This document shows positions 37,873 to 48,194 of a stretch of DNA of 64,000 nt, piece by piece. The stretch covers positions 124,001-188,000 of the forward strand of contig NC_135002.1 in NCBI RefSeq assembly GCF_051020985.1. Reading direction: 5' to 3'. Within the stretch, counting starts at the first letter, position 1; each line of letters begins with the position of its first letter. A model generated the notes under the pieces. That model made no database searches and was not told where the DNA came from. It worked only from the letters and a program-made list of their open reading frames with translations. Source of the stretch: Nomia melanderi (lineage: Eukaryota > Arthropoda > Insecta > Hymenoptera > Halictidae). Both the position numbers and the translations under genes were made by a program.

Positions 37873-39351
37873 GTATATATATATATACACATCATACATC
37901 TCTTTTTTTCTGTGTGTATGTGTTGTTTTACATTTTTTGTTGTTGTTGTTGCTGTCCGTACACATCAATTCTTTTTTCTTTTGTTTTTCTCGTGTTTTAA
38001 TTTGTTGTTTTTTTCTTTTGGTCGATACGGGTTTCACTTTTTTCTGTTTGTTTTTTTCTAACAACGTCCATGTGTTGTGGGTCAGAGCGCCCTGGAACAT
38101 GGAAGAACCACATTTCTCGGCGGATGAGGTTCCTCCATCGAATATCGTTTCTCTTTCCCTAGTCGTTTCACGAAAGTGTATATATATATATGTACGTACA
38201 CGTATATACATATATACATATATATATATGTTCCGTTCTGAGTTTTGTTGTTCACGAGAGCCAATGCCCCTTCACGACGCACCGTCACCGCGCGCTGCGC
38301 CGATTAGTTTACGCAAGCACGTCAGCGTTTTCTTGCCCAAGTTGACTCGGGACCAGCGAACTGTGATCAATTTCCTCGGTCGGCCGGTCATCCTCCTCCT
38401 GTTGGACGCCACCGGGCCGAGTCGAGATATCTGCCAGAGGCGCGCGTTTCTCGCCGGCACGCGCCACCGCGGCGTACGCGCGGCGAACACAGTCGGGGGG
38501 AGAGGTACGGCAGTGTTGGCCGACAAATAATTGTCGCGTAACCAAGACCGTTCGTGAACAAGCGCCTCGGATTTTCCCGTCTGGCGTGTGGAAGCTTGCG
38601 AACGAAGAAGAATTTTGTTGTTTCGATGAGAAAAGATATTTCTAGTTGCCCAACGCTACCGTACGCGGCGGGTAGTAGGACTGCGCGTCGGGAGATGGAA
38701 ACGAGAGGAATTGATTTCAGAAGGAAAGCGCGCGATCGGGACCAGCGTTTTTCTTTGTTCGTGAAACTCGACGCGAACCGTGCCCCGCACTCGGGCACGC
38801 CGACTACGAACTCGCGTGTGACAACGAATCTCGGAGCATCGCTCCGTCGGAGGAGATCGAGCGAGATCTTTTCGAAAAGCGTTGCGAGACGGGGCGAGAG
38901 ACGATCGATGCATTCGGGAAGGAATGCTGCTCGCGATCCTGGAGAAAACGGTGCGCGATATAGGCTCGGCTCGACTGGAACTAAGAGCGGCTTCCGACGA
39001 GCCTTATTTCCAGCGGCCGCCGGAGAAGTCTGCGCGCACGAGTCTCTCGCGAGCGTGATCTTAACGGGGGTGAACCGGGTTTTTCACGGGGAGAAAGCGC
39101 TCGTTTCGGTCGGCGTATTCCTTCGTCAGCTCGCTGGTGAACGCGCGCGTTCAATTAGGAACAGAGACGAATGGGCAAGTTATCGCCTGATGGTGGACTT
39201 GCCTAACCTTTTACTTGTAACCGGCCTGGTGTTGGTTGATTCGCAGGATCAGACCGAGTCGGCAGCCATACTCAAGATCAAGGAGAGCATGCAGGAAGAG
39301 GCGAAGAGGTTTGAAAAGGACTCAGATCACCCCGATTATTTCATACAGTAA
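23102..39351 (+). CDS. Ssdp: Ssdp (SSBP2/3/4-type single-stranded DNA-binding protein, LIM-complex cofactor)
   Basis: Exons: 23102-23157, 24036-24108, 24202-24263, 24342-24426, 24512-24553, 24643-24729, 26738-26845, 27670-27744, 27855-27903, 28680-28709, 29744-29955, 30074-30244, 30327-30524 and 39247-39351 (TAA). All phases agree: 450 residues, or 440 if the 30-nt exon is skipped. Ssdp is a nuclear protein that binds Chip/LDB and stabilises LIM-homeodomain and Wnt-enhanceosome complexes. The first ~93 residues are the family LUFS/LisH domain: [60 protein letters not shown], ending EAKAFHDY. The rest is Pro/Gly/Met-rich and disordered (PPNDGMPGGPMPSAFFP, GPGMGPMGPGSYGPG, GTPIMPSPQDSSNSG). It ends KRFEKDSDHPDYFIQ, an insect-type tail. 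The last intron is 8.7 kb. Readthrough at 30524 would add eleven residues before a stop, a possible short isoform. Confidence 0.96.
24730..26737 (+). other. Ssdp: AT-rich Ssdp intron
   Basis: A 2-kb intron between the exon ending ...PSAFFP and the one starting NNSTMRPSPP. It has no recognised coding sequence. A long CT-rich tract lies at about 26370-26530. Confidence 0.8.
26370..26530. repeat. (CT)n-rich tract in an Ssdp intron
   Basis: About 160 bases of nearly pure CT/CTCC/CTTT on the + strand, with a short CA interruption. It ends about 200 bases before the next exon. Confidence 0.95.
28680..28709 (+). CDS. Ssdp: 30-nt Ssdp microexon
   Basis: A candidate exon of exactly 30 bases with a CTCAG acceptor and a GTAGGA donor, phase 1 on both sides. 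It adds GEAGEFVGWQ between PTRQ and the following GAPPGMNP reading. Because it is symmetric, the frame is kept whether it is used or skipped, as expected for a cassette exon. The flanking introns are 776 and 1034 bases. I do not recall this insert in vertebrate SSBP proteins; usage is inferred from the splice sites and open frame. Confidence 0.55.
33014..33085. repeat. (AAAAG)n pentamer array
   Basis: About 14 perfect AAAAG units in the last Ssdp intron. Confidence 0.97.
36119..36195. repeat. (GA)n tracts in the last Ssdp intron
   Basis: Two GA dinucleotide runs are separated by a short GTGTGTATGTGCGCGTG stretch. GAGAG elements of this kind are binding sites for GAGA-factor-type proteins in insects; a role here is not shown. 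Confidence 0.9.
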
Positions 39352-40270
39352 CTCTTCGCGAGTCGCGCGGCTCCGAGAGCAAACTATCCTTCTGAGAAAC
39401 CGAGTCGCGAAACAATCGTCCCTCCTCTATCTTCCCTCACCCCGAACTCGTCGCTATACTTGTACTCCGCCGCGACACCATCGTCCTCTCGTCCCCCCAG
39501 CCCCCGATCTCGCTTCGATCGCGAGTCATCGAAAAGAACGTGCACGAAAGTATAGTCTAAAAGTCTGCCCGTATCGCGTCTCGCGTTTCGCGTCTCGCGA
39601 CGCGTACGGGGCCCCGAGGGAGAACCGACGCAACGAGAAACGGTACGCGGAGTGTTTCGCTTCGGCCGAGAAACGCGGCGAGGAGACGCACCGTGGTCGC
39701 GGAAGAAATCCGTCGTTTCTCCCCTGTCCGCGCGAGTTTTCGCGCTACACGGATGTCGAGAGAGCGCGCGCGTATCGTTAGAGTCAAAGTTATTCGAATC
39801 CGTTTTATAGCTAGGACCGTTTCGCGCAACCTTCTCCGCGTCGGCGTACGTTCTTCTTCTCGCGCGGGTCGAACGCGTAACGGCAGAGCAGGCGCGGGGC
39901 TCGAGACGTTTCGTACCGTTTCGATCGTATTCTTCGGAGTTCGAGGGAAAAGAAAATTTCGGTGTCTCCGAGCAAAAGGCGCGTCTTTTCCGAAATTCCG
40001 AGAACGTTTCACCGAAACGCGTATTCGCGTAACTCGACCTACCGCTTAACCGATCGGCCTTTTCTTGCTTTTCTTTTCCAAGGAAACTCGTTTTCCTTCC
40101 TCCTTTCGAGATTTCGCCTATTCGGATGAAGCGGTATTACATAATATTTATGTATAACGATACCGTGCTTCTTCGCCCGAATAGCAAAAGATTCGTCGAA
40201 CATTCGCGTGAAACGCGTTAACGAGTTGCCGGCTGGTTAAGCGCTAATAAAGTCGCGCGGAGGAACCCGA
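39352..40270 (+). other. Ssdp: Probable Ssdp 3' UTR
   Basis: Non-coding sequence after the Ssdp stop codon. The first AATAAA is at 40246-40251, a reasonable poly(A) signal. The end is inferred from this signal alone. Confidence 0.45.
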
Positions 40271-40536
40271 TTTGATCTTACTTTTTCTTTGTTTTTTTTT
40301 CTTCGTTTTTTCCTTTTTCCTTTTTCGATGATTGAACGGTAACCATTTTTCAGCCATCTCTCACCACGCTCCTTTGCCTCTCCTACTCGTTTAGGAATCT
40401 CAGTTCTGTTTCCTGAGTAAATAAGTGCTTCCTTATTGGCTCTAAGTTGAAAGAATACGCTATATTTTTTGTACAGTTCGGAAGGCATTACTTCGGCAAC
40501 ACGGTGTAATGTTTTCTATCGCGAATAGTCGTTACT

Positions 40537-40762
<226 letters not shown>

Positions 40763-42994
40763 TCTGCTCCTTCCTTCCGCCCCGCATTACATTGTCCCGT
40801 CCAACTTCCAGCGTTTCACTTAACCGCATCAGTATACCGACAAGTGTTTCGCAATTTCGACGATAACGAATATATGATCGCGACGTTTCATCGATTTCCT
40901 GAATCGTCGGTGCGTGGCGCACAAAGTTCTTGGAACAGTGAATTGTAAAACTATAGTGACTGTGATAAGACGAACCTACCTACGCGCAGAAAACGCGTCG
41001 AACGTTCGCTTTGGCGATTCCGAGGTGCCGAGCGAGAAAAATTCTACTCGCGGATACGCGCGCACCCCGGTACTCGACGGAATCGATCCAACGGGCGAAT
41101 CGTTCGACGAGCAGCCGACTCGCTTCTATCGACTCGTACCGACGGGCACGAGTTTCCATTCCGCCGAGAGCGTCGATCCCATCGACGGTACGAGATCCTC
41201 GATGTCTCTCTCTCTCTCGTCAACGATTCCGAGCGCAAACGATTTCGCGCGACGTTCGATTGTTTCCTTTGAATCGGCGAACGCGTTACCGCATCGGGTA
41301 TGAGCAGCGTTCGCGCGATACGGACAAGTTCGAATTCTCGTTTAATCCGATGCGGTTAGGGTTCTCCGGTGTGCGGTCTCGACGGCATCGAACGCGTCGA
41401 CGCGAAGCGGAAGATGCTCGTTGCTCCGTTCGATCGTGTTTACACCGCGTTTACACCGCGGTGGCCTCTCTGTCAACCTTCGAACCGTCCGGACAGTTTC
41501 TCTCACCGGTAAACGGTACGCAACCCCTTCCACCGAGATCTCGTATAATTTCGACGGGTTACGCGGACGCCCTTTACACTCGAACGACGACTCACGGTCA
41601 CCGTGCGCTAGGCATTGGAAAATTTCTCTCCGTTCGTTTTCCTTACCTTTCCAGCCTATTCTTGTTCCTTGTTCGAAAGGGAATCGTTTGATTGATTTTC
41701 GCTGCCGCTACTGGCTACTGCCGCTACAACTCTTGATCATTCGTCTCGTATTTCATTGGGAAACGATGAACGCGCGAAAGAGGAAAGAGACGTTGCGTCG
41801 TCGTTCGTCGCGTCGTTTCCGAATTGGATTATAGCGGTTGCTCCTTCGGAGGAACCGACGTCGCGACATCTTCCACGATGTTCCGATCCGGAGGATTCGC
41901 GGCAGGAACGCTACGTGCTCGCGCCTCGTTTCCATTGGCACGCGAGTAACGTTTCAACGGTCTTTCCGGCGGAGACGCCGAACAGAGGATCGAACAACGG
42001 TCCGCGTCGATATCGTCGCGTGCCGGAAAACTCGTTTATTCGCGGGGCGGAACAAGAGTCCGTGCGTGCCTGAGCAGCCGAGAGAACTGAACCGTTTCAA
42101 AATTTAGCTTCGTGGTTCCTACGAGTCGTTCCGCACCCATGGATCGCCGATTCGTTACTCCGATTTATCTACTCGACAAAAATATTCGTATTTAGTTGGA
42201 AATGTTTACTTCGACCGGTATCTTTGGTCGCGAAAGAGGAAAGAGGAAAGAATTTTGAAAGTCGAGAGTAAGTTAGAGAATATTAGGAATCTTTCGGCAA
42301 GCTTGTTCGCCGCGACGAATCTCCATCGGCTCAAAGGTGCGCGCCGTAAACCATGACACTGAACTTTGATGCATCCTGTACGGGGGTTGGGCGAACGAAA
42401 TATATCGGACGGTCGAGAGCAGCGAGCCACGATCGATCGACGATCGGTGATGCTCGCGTAGCGTTATGGCGGTCGTGTCGTCGGAAGCGTCGAATGGGCA
42501 TTTTACGTTGACGCGTTCGGTTCGGTACGTTATTACACGCGATAAACACACACACACGCACACGCAAACACACACCTCCCCCCCTTGCACCGGGCATCGA
42601 CCCGCGAACCCGAAATCGTTTCGCAGCGTGGGATCGGTTCTCGTTCGAACAAAGAAACGCACAGTATTGAAGGAAATCTGCAATTGAGATAGTTGCAATT
42701 TCACGATCGGAACGTAGACGTGTTCGATTCGGTTCTCGCGGGAAGAGGAAGAGAGTTGGTCGACCCGTGACCGAACAACGAGAACGGTTCCGAACGGGCT
42801 AGGTTGTGTCTAGGCACGTTGAAACGAGTACCCGAGTACTCTGTCGCGTTCGAGTCGTAGGATCGAATCTGGCCAGGCGTAGGATCGTCGGGCGATCGTC
42901 GGGCGATCGTCGATTATCGATCGCAGAGACGGACGAATTTATAAATACGCAACTGCCAGTATTCGAAGAACCGTCACAGACTTCCTTTCCCCTT

Positions 42995-43058
42995 GTTCTT
43001 TCGTTCTTTCGTTCTTTCGTTCTTTCGTTCTTTCGTTCTTTCGTTCTTTCTTTCGTTC
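42995..43058. repeat. 8-bp tandem repeat
   Basis: About seven copies of GTTCTTTC, ending in a shortened unit. Confidence 0.93.
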
Positions 43059-43786
43059 GCGTTATTTAAGCGTGTCCATACGAGAGTCCGTTACGTTCAC
43101 GTTTCGTTCGAAAGCTTTACGTCGCGTGTCGCGAAAGAATTCCACAGAGATACGTAGGTAGTTGTTACTGTTTCGGAGGCGTTGGTCGGACCTTACCTCC
43201 GGTTTATTCGCGACGCGAAATCGGTGTCGCGTCGATCGTTCTCGCGCGAAAGAAACGAAAAAGTTCGATTTGCGAGGAAAAGGACCAACGCGCAGAGGTG
43301 AACGTAACCAAAGAGTACACGACGGGAGGGCGAGCCAACGGATCGCGCGTCGGTACTGCTCCGGCCTGAAACGCGCTCCCAAAGAATTGCAAACACCGAG
43401 ATTCTGTTCCATTCGAACGCTAACGGAAACTCGGCGAACTGTAATCTTCTTTTCTCCTCCACCGAGATGTATCGGCTGTTTGTTTCCCGGTCGCGCGTTC
43501 GATTCCGGGAACGGCGGCGCGTCTCGTCTACGCACCATTTATCACGCGTATCATGTAAATGTGTAATTTGTACAAACTTGTCGAGTGCAATTCCGATTAG
43601 ATAACTTCTCGTTACGACGCTGGAAAGCGCAGCGTGTTCCTCTTTATACGCGATATACACGATACACGTCGAAAGAGCGTGTCGATTTATCTTCGCAAAG
43701 GCACTGGAGATGCGTTCGATTTCGGGTGATGTCAGTTTCCGCATACGCATCGTTACTCCTAAGAATTTTAACCTATATCCCCATTG

Positions 43787-43833
43787 TATTATTATTATTA
43801 TTATTATTTCCATTACTACTACTCCTACTACTC

Positions 43834-43923
<90 letters not shown>

Positions 43924-43985
43924 TTACTATTACTACTACTATTATTATTATTGTTGTTGTTATTATTACTATTATTATTACGATT
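43787..43985. repeat. (CTA)n trinucleotide array flanked by (ATT)n
   Basis: About 37 nearly perfect CTA/TAC/ACT triplets (43812-43925), flanked on both sides by ATT/TTG triplets. It is open in several frames as homopolymers (Leu, Thr, Tyr, and Ser on the other strand), but nothing suggests translation. Confidence 0.97.
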
Positions 43986-44551
43986 ATGATTATTATTATT
44001 CGTAAACGTAAACGCTGGCCATTTCATTGTCTTATGTTCAGACGGTACCCGAATTCGAAGGCATTTTCAGTGAAGCTTTGAATCTCGATACCAGAAAAAA
44101 AGAAAAAAAAGAAAAAAGAAAGGTTTCGCGTTTATCTTTAATGTATATTGAACTGCTCTGACCCTGCTCCTCGAACAAACTCGAAGAACCGCGTGTCTCC
44201 ACGTCGGATCGACGTTTGTACGTTTTTCGTTTTCGTTTCCGTTTCCGTTTCCGTTTCCGAAATTCTCCGTTGTTCGACTCGTCTTTCGAAACGCGTCGTA
44301 CGACGACCGTACTCTTCTCCGTGCGATTCTATTCCGCGACGAACGAAAAACGCAGGGACAATTTTATTCGTAGAAAATTCCAGACGATTATTGTTTCGAT
44401 CGAACCTTTTTGCTTGAGCGTATCCAAATGTAAAGTGAAAAACGGTTACGTTAAGGATAGACCAACAGAACACGACAAAACTGAGCAAAAGAAATCTCCG
44501 AGAAACAGTGGTGTATAGCGTTTACACTTTTTTAAACGATCATTGAGATAA

Positions 44552-44553
<2 letters not shown>

Positions 44554-44640
<87 letters not shown>
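44554..44640. repeat. (GA)n tract
   Basis: About 85 bases of GA repeat with one GGGA interruption. Confidence 0.95.
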
Positions 44641-44642
<2 letters not shown>

Positions 44643-45406
44643 TGTTTGTACATTGTTTGAAAAGAAAAAAAATGTTGGACTCCTCGTGGCTAGAAAGAAC
44701 GAGGAGGAACAAGAGAGATAAGACGGTACGCGCGTTGGTACCGGTATATCGAGCGTTACGATTTCGTAAACTAACTAGGTTAACTAGGTAAGAGTGTTGG
44801 GTTGTCAAGAAATTATAGTGGTTCGAAATGAAAAATAACGAAGATAATGAAAATAAGAATTACGGTGGATAAGAAAGGGAAAAAGAGTATTTGGAATGCG
44901 TGTAAATGAAGATCAGCGGATATACGGAAGAAATTAGGTTATTAAAGGAAATCGATGAGCCGCCATCGCTCCCCTTTTCCTCCGCATCCCTCTCCCTTAT
45001 CCCTCTCGACGAGTGTTTGCATTGGAAAATGGACGGAAAATTTCGTTTTTGTAATGATTTTCTCTTATTCGATCATTGTAATACTGACGCGGGCCGTGCA
45101 TGTTGCGGCTGAGCTCACATATTCTTTAAATTCACGCATAATTATCAACATAATTATAGAAACCTATACGAGTATAGCATTCAAGTAGCAAGTAATAATG
45201 ATAAAAATAATGAAATAAATGTCATCTATCCTATTAAACGGGCAACTTGTTTTCTCTCTGCAACATCCTCTCTTCCGCTCTCTCGTCGGCGAAAACTGCG
45301 CTCTCAGAGCCGTAGAAACACGTATAAAGGTAAGGTACGCACAGCCGCCGGCGCAACAGTTCTCCAAGATTCGAGCGTACCAGATTCTCACCGGTAAGTT
45401 GAACGT

Positions 45407-45483
45407 TTCTTTATTCTTTATTCTTTATTCTTTATTCTTTATTCTTTATTCTTTATTCTTTATTCTCTACTCTTTATTCTTAT
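45407..45483. repeat. 7-bp tandem repeat
   Basis: About nine copies of TTTATTC starting about 15 bases after a perfect GTAAGT donor at 45393-45398. Confidence 0.95.
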
Positions 45484-45858
45484 TCTCGTCGCACGGCCGA
45501 CGTTACACGTTCGGATTACAATTCGATGGGAAGCGATAAACCGGATGTGCATCGAGCTCGCGTGTTCGCGTCGTTTGAACCTATTGAAAAGCCAAGATGG
45601 CTACCGAGCCAACCTGGATGGAAATATAGGATCTCGGTGGTATAACGGTAGGTATATTCCGATGAGTCGTTTGGCTTGCCGGAACAATGGAATAGCGAAA
45701 ACGAAAGATCTTTCTTATCCGAGAGTGACCTTCGCAAAAAGACAAGCACCATTCGAACGATACGAACGTCGCTGGATTCGCGTTCGTTTAACGACCGGGT
45801 CTCGGTTAGAAAGCAGTTGGGTAGAACATAGAAAAATACGCTTGATAAGTACGGGCGA

Positions 45859-45912
45859 GCGCGTACAGCGCGTACAGCGCGTACAGCGCGTACAGCGCGT
45901 ACAGCGCGGACA
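45859..45912. repeat. 9-bp tandem repeat
   Basis: Five perfect copies of GCGTACAGC plus a variant with GGACAGC. Confidence 0.95.
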
Positions 45913-46630
45913 GCGAGACGGGTTGCCGCTGTTCCACATTCTTCTTCCTACCGGCTCGAAAAGGATGTTCGACGAGTCGATGGCCTTGACTAGCTCCTAC
46001 GACGACACGAACCTTTCCGGAAGTGCTCCGATCGTGCTCCGATTGTGCTTCGCGGACAACTTTCTTTTCTCGAATCTTCCCTTCTTCTCTTCTCTTCTCT
46101 TCTCTTCTCTTCTCTTCTCTTTCTCTTTTGAACGGCGACAGACATCTCGTATCACTCCTCCCGCGCGTAACCGAAATGCCGTTTCGTCGAGAAAGAAGAA
46201 AACTGCTCGACGAAAAGTATCATCGTCGATAGGGTATGCGTAGTTTCCCCTTTTTCCTCGGTGTTCCGGCAGGACAAAAACCTGTTCGGAGATTACGTTG
46301 TATCTGGAAAGTGAGGATTATGTTGGAATGCCGTGACAGTTACGATCGTGACCAGCGAGTGTGCGACGAACGAGGACGCGAACAGCTCGCGTCTTTCTTC
46401 GACGCGATCGCTTCCCGCTATCCGAAGCCCCCCGGGTTCCTATAGTTGCGCGCGCGCTCGCGCAATGGCTCCGTGCTGCCCAATTTCTTTGCTTTTCGTT
46501 TGTCCGCGCGTAGACGAAGCTATCGCCGAAAATCGATTTTCAGCGTTCATCGTACGCGTTCGTTCGACGAGTAGAAACGTCGGAGGTAAGCTGGCGTAAA
46601 AGCTCGTCGTCGGAGACTCGAAATTTTTAA

Positions 46631-46671
46631 AGCGTCGAAGCGTCGAAGCGTCGAAGCGTCGAAGCGTCGAG
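46631..46671. repeat. 8-bp tandem repeat
   Basis: Five perfect copies of AGCGTCGA. Confidence 0.95.
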
Positions 46672-48194
46672 TTCTCGGTAATTACGAGAAAGGATTGGGA
46701 GGAGCGTGTTCCGTATGATTCGGGGTGGGACGCCTCGCTTGTACCTTTGATGGTGATGAGTACGGGACTGAAGGCAGGTAGCAGCTCCTTATACCATGGC
46801 GCGAGTTCGATGTGTTCTCAGTTTTGCTATGACCACCGGCTGGTTACGAGACACATCCTTCGCGCTGACTTTCGACGCACCGCTTTACCACCATGGATTT
46901 CCGCACTTTTATCGTAAGTTGGACCATATCTATTTTCACCTCCTTTACAAATGCGCCTTTCATATTTATGGAAAAACAACTTTTCGAGAAACGAAAGAAA
47001 AAACGTCGTCGTCGTCGTCGTCGTCGTCCTCGTCCTCGTTCTTGTTACCGGTACGCATCGATACGAGCCGAATATAGATCGATCGCTCTATTGTAAATAC
47101 GTAATTGCCTAATAACCTCGGAAATCTGTTTGTCCGCGGAAAGTTTTCTGCAAAGATGTTTCGATTCGAGTCGAATATTTACAAAGTTGAATGCGAAAGC
47201 GCGCGCATCGTGGATCGAAGTAGCGGGGAAACACCGAGAAATTCGTTGGCTAGCCGAAACTTGTCGTATCGCGGCAATAGGTTCAGCGTTTAGCGATCCC
47301 CGAGAACCGGTACAAAGTAATACCGTTACGCAAATGCGCGATAAAACCGATGACAGGCAAAAGTATTCGTTTCGTCTTTTCGAACGGTGCACGGAGAGTT
47401 TCGTTTGGATTCGTTCGAACGAATCCCAAATGTATCGTATGTCCGATAAATTGGAAAGCAAAGATTCGTTTAAAGACCGCTGGAAAATGTACTCTCCGCA
47501 ACTGCTGGTTAGCTGGTCGATCGAACCTCGAGAGTGAGAGAGAGAGAGAGGAAACAAAGGCAAAGGAAAGCGTCGAGGTGTTTCGCTAGATTTTTATCCT
47601 CGAAATTCCTGACGGTTAAGAAGCCGAAAGAATGTAACGGCTGGCGGAGTCGTTAGTGGGGCAGTCCAGTGTGCGGAGGACTACACGGGTATTAATAGTC
47701 CGCGAAGCGTGGACCGAGTACCGTTAAGGCCGAATACGATACGACGTATCGTACTAACGGGAAACGGCCTAGCAAGAATGACGATCGAATGCAAACCGCG
47801 CACGCGTCGCGAATCATCGGCGAGCATATTCGATGGTTTCTTTGGTTGTTTCACCGTTGTTTACCGGCACGGCTCGCCGCGCTGCTCGCTCTCGTCGATC
47901 GCGCGAACGCGATTTACTGGTAAATTCCGTTTTCACGGTATAGTCGGTCTAGGTTGGATCGCGGCGGAACATCGAAACGGAAAGAGCAAAGTTTTTCTCG
48001 TCGATCGCTGGCCTGTTGCGCCAACGACCAGATTCGAGCGAATACACCGGTGCGCAGAGGGCGCCGGTGGTTCAGGGCTCCCCATACCCCGTATACCCTG
48101 TCGCGCGTGGTACCGAATCAACCGATTCAGCGAGATTTTCGGCGAGACTATTCTAGAAATAAGGATGACGAGCAGGCAGGAAAACTTTGTTTAG

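Larger units (their letters stand above)
30525..39246 (+). other. Ssdp: Last Ssdp intron, 8.7 kb
   Basis: AT-rich to about 35 kb, then CpG-rich to the last exon. It holds microsatellites: TA (31759-31790), AAAAG (33014-33085), TA/TG (33914-34010), GA (36119-36195) and CG/CA/TA (37705-37880). No recognisable gene is nested inside on either strand. Confidence 0.7.

Noticed and set aside
40914..41303. 129-codon plus-strand frame after the CT tract
   Set aside because: It looks protein-like in parts but has no recognisable domain and lies in CpG-rich, stop-poor DNA with competing frames.
43773..44081. Poly-Ser, poly-Tyr, poly-Thr and poly-Leu frames
   Set aside because: They are translations of the CTA triplet array in different frames.
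44138..44488. Minus-strand frame beginning with a hydrophobic, signal-peptide-like stretch and a Lys-Arg site, like a neuropeptide precursor
   Set aside because: It has no ATG; the frame opens after a stop and could start only at TTG. Part of it comes from a GTTTCC repeat.
45600..45700. GGTGGTATAACGG-like box considered as part of a tRNA gene
   Set aside because: There is no matching B box, anticodon stem or acceptor stem around it.
47130..47537. 135-codon plus-strand frame with balanced amino acid composition
   Set aside because: No family is recognised, there is no clear promoter or splice context, and it overlaps a 172-codon minus-strand frame of equal quality.
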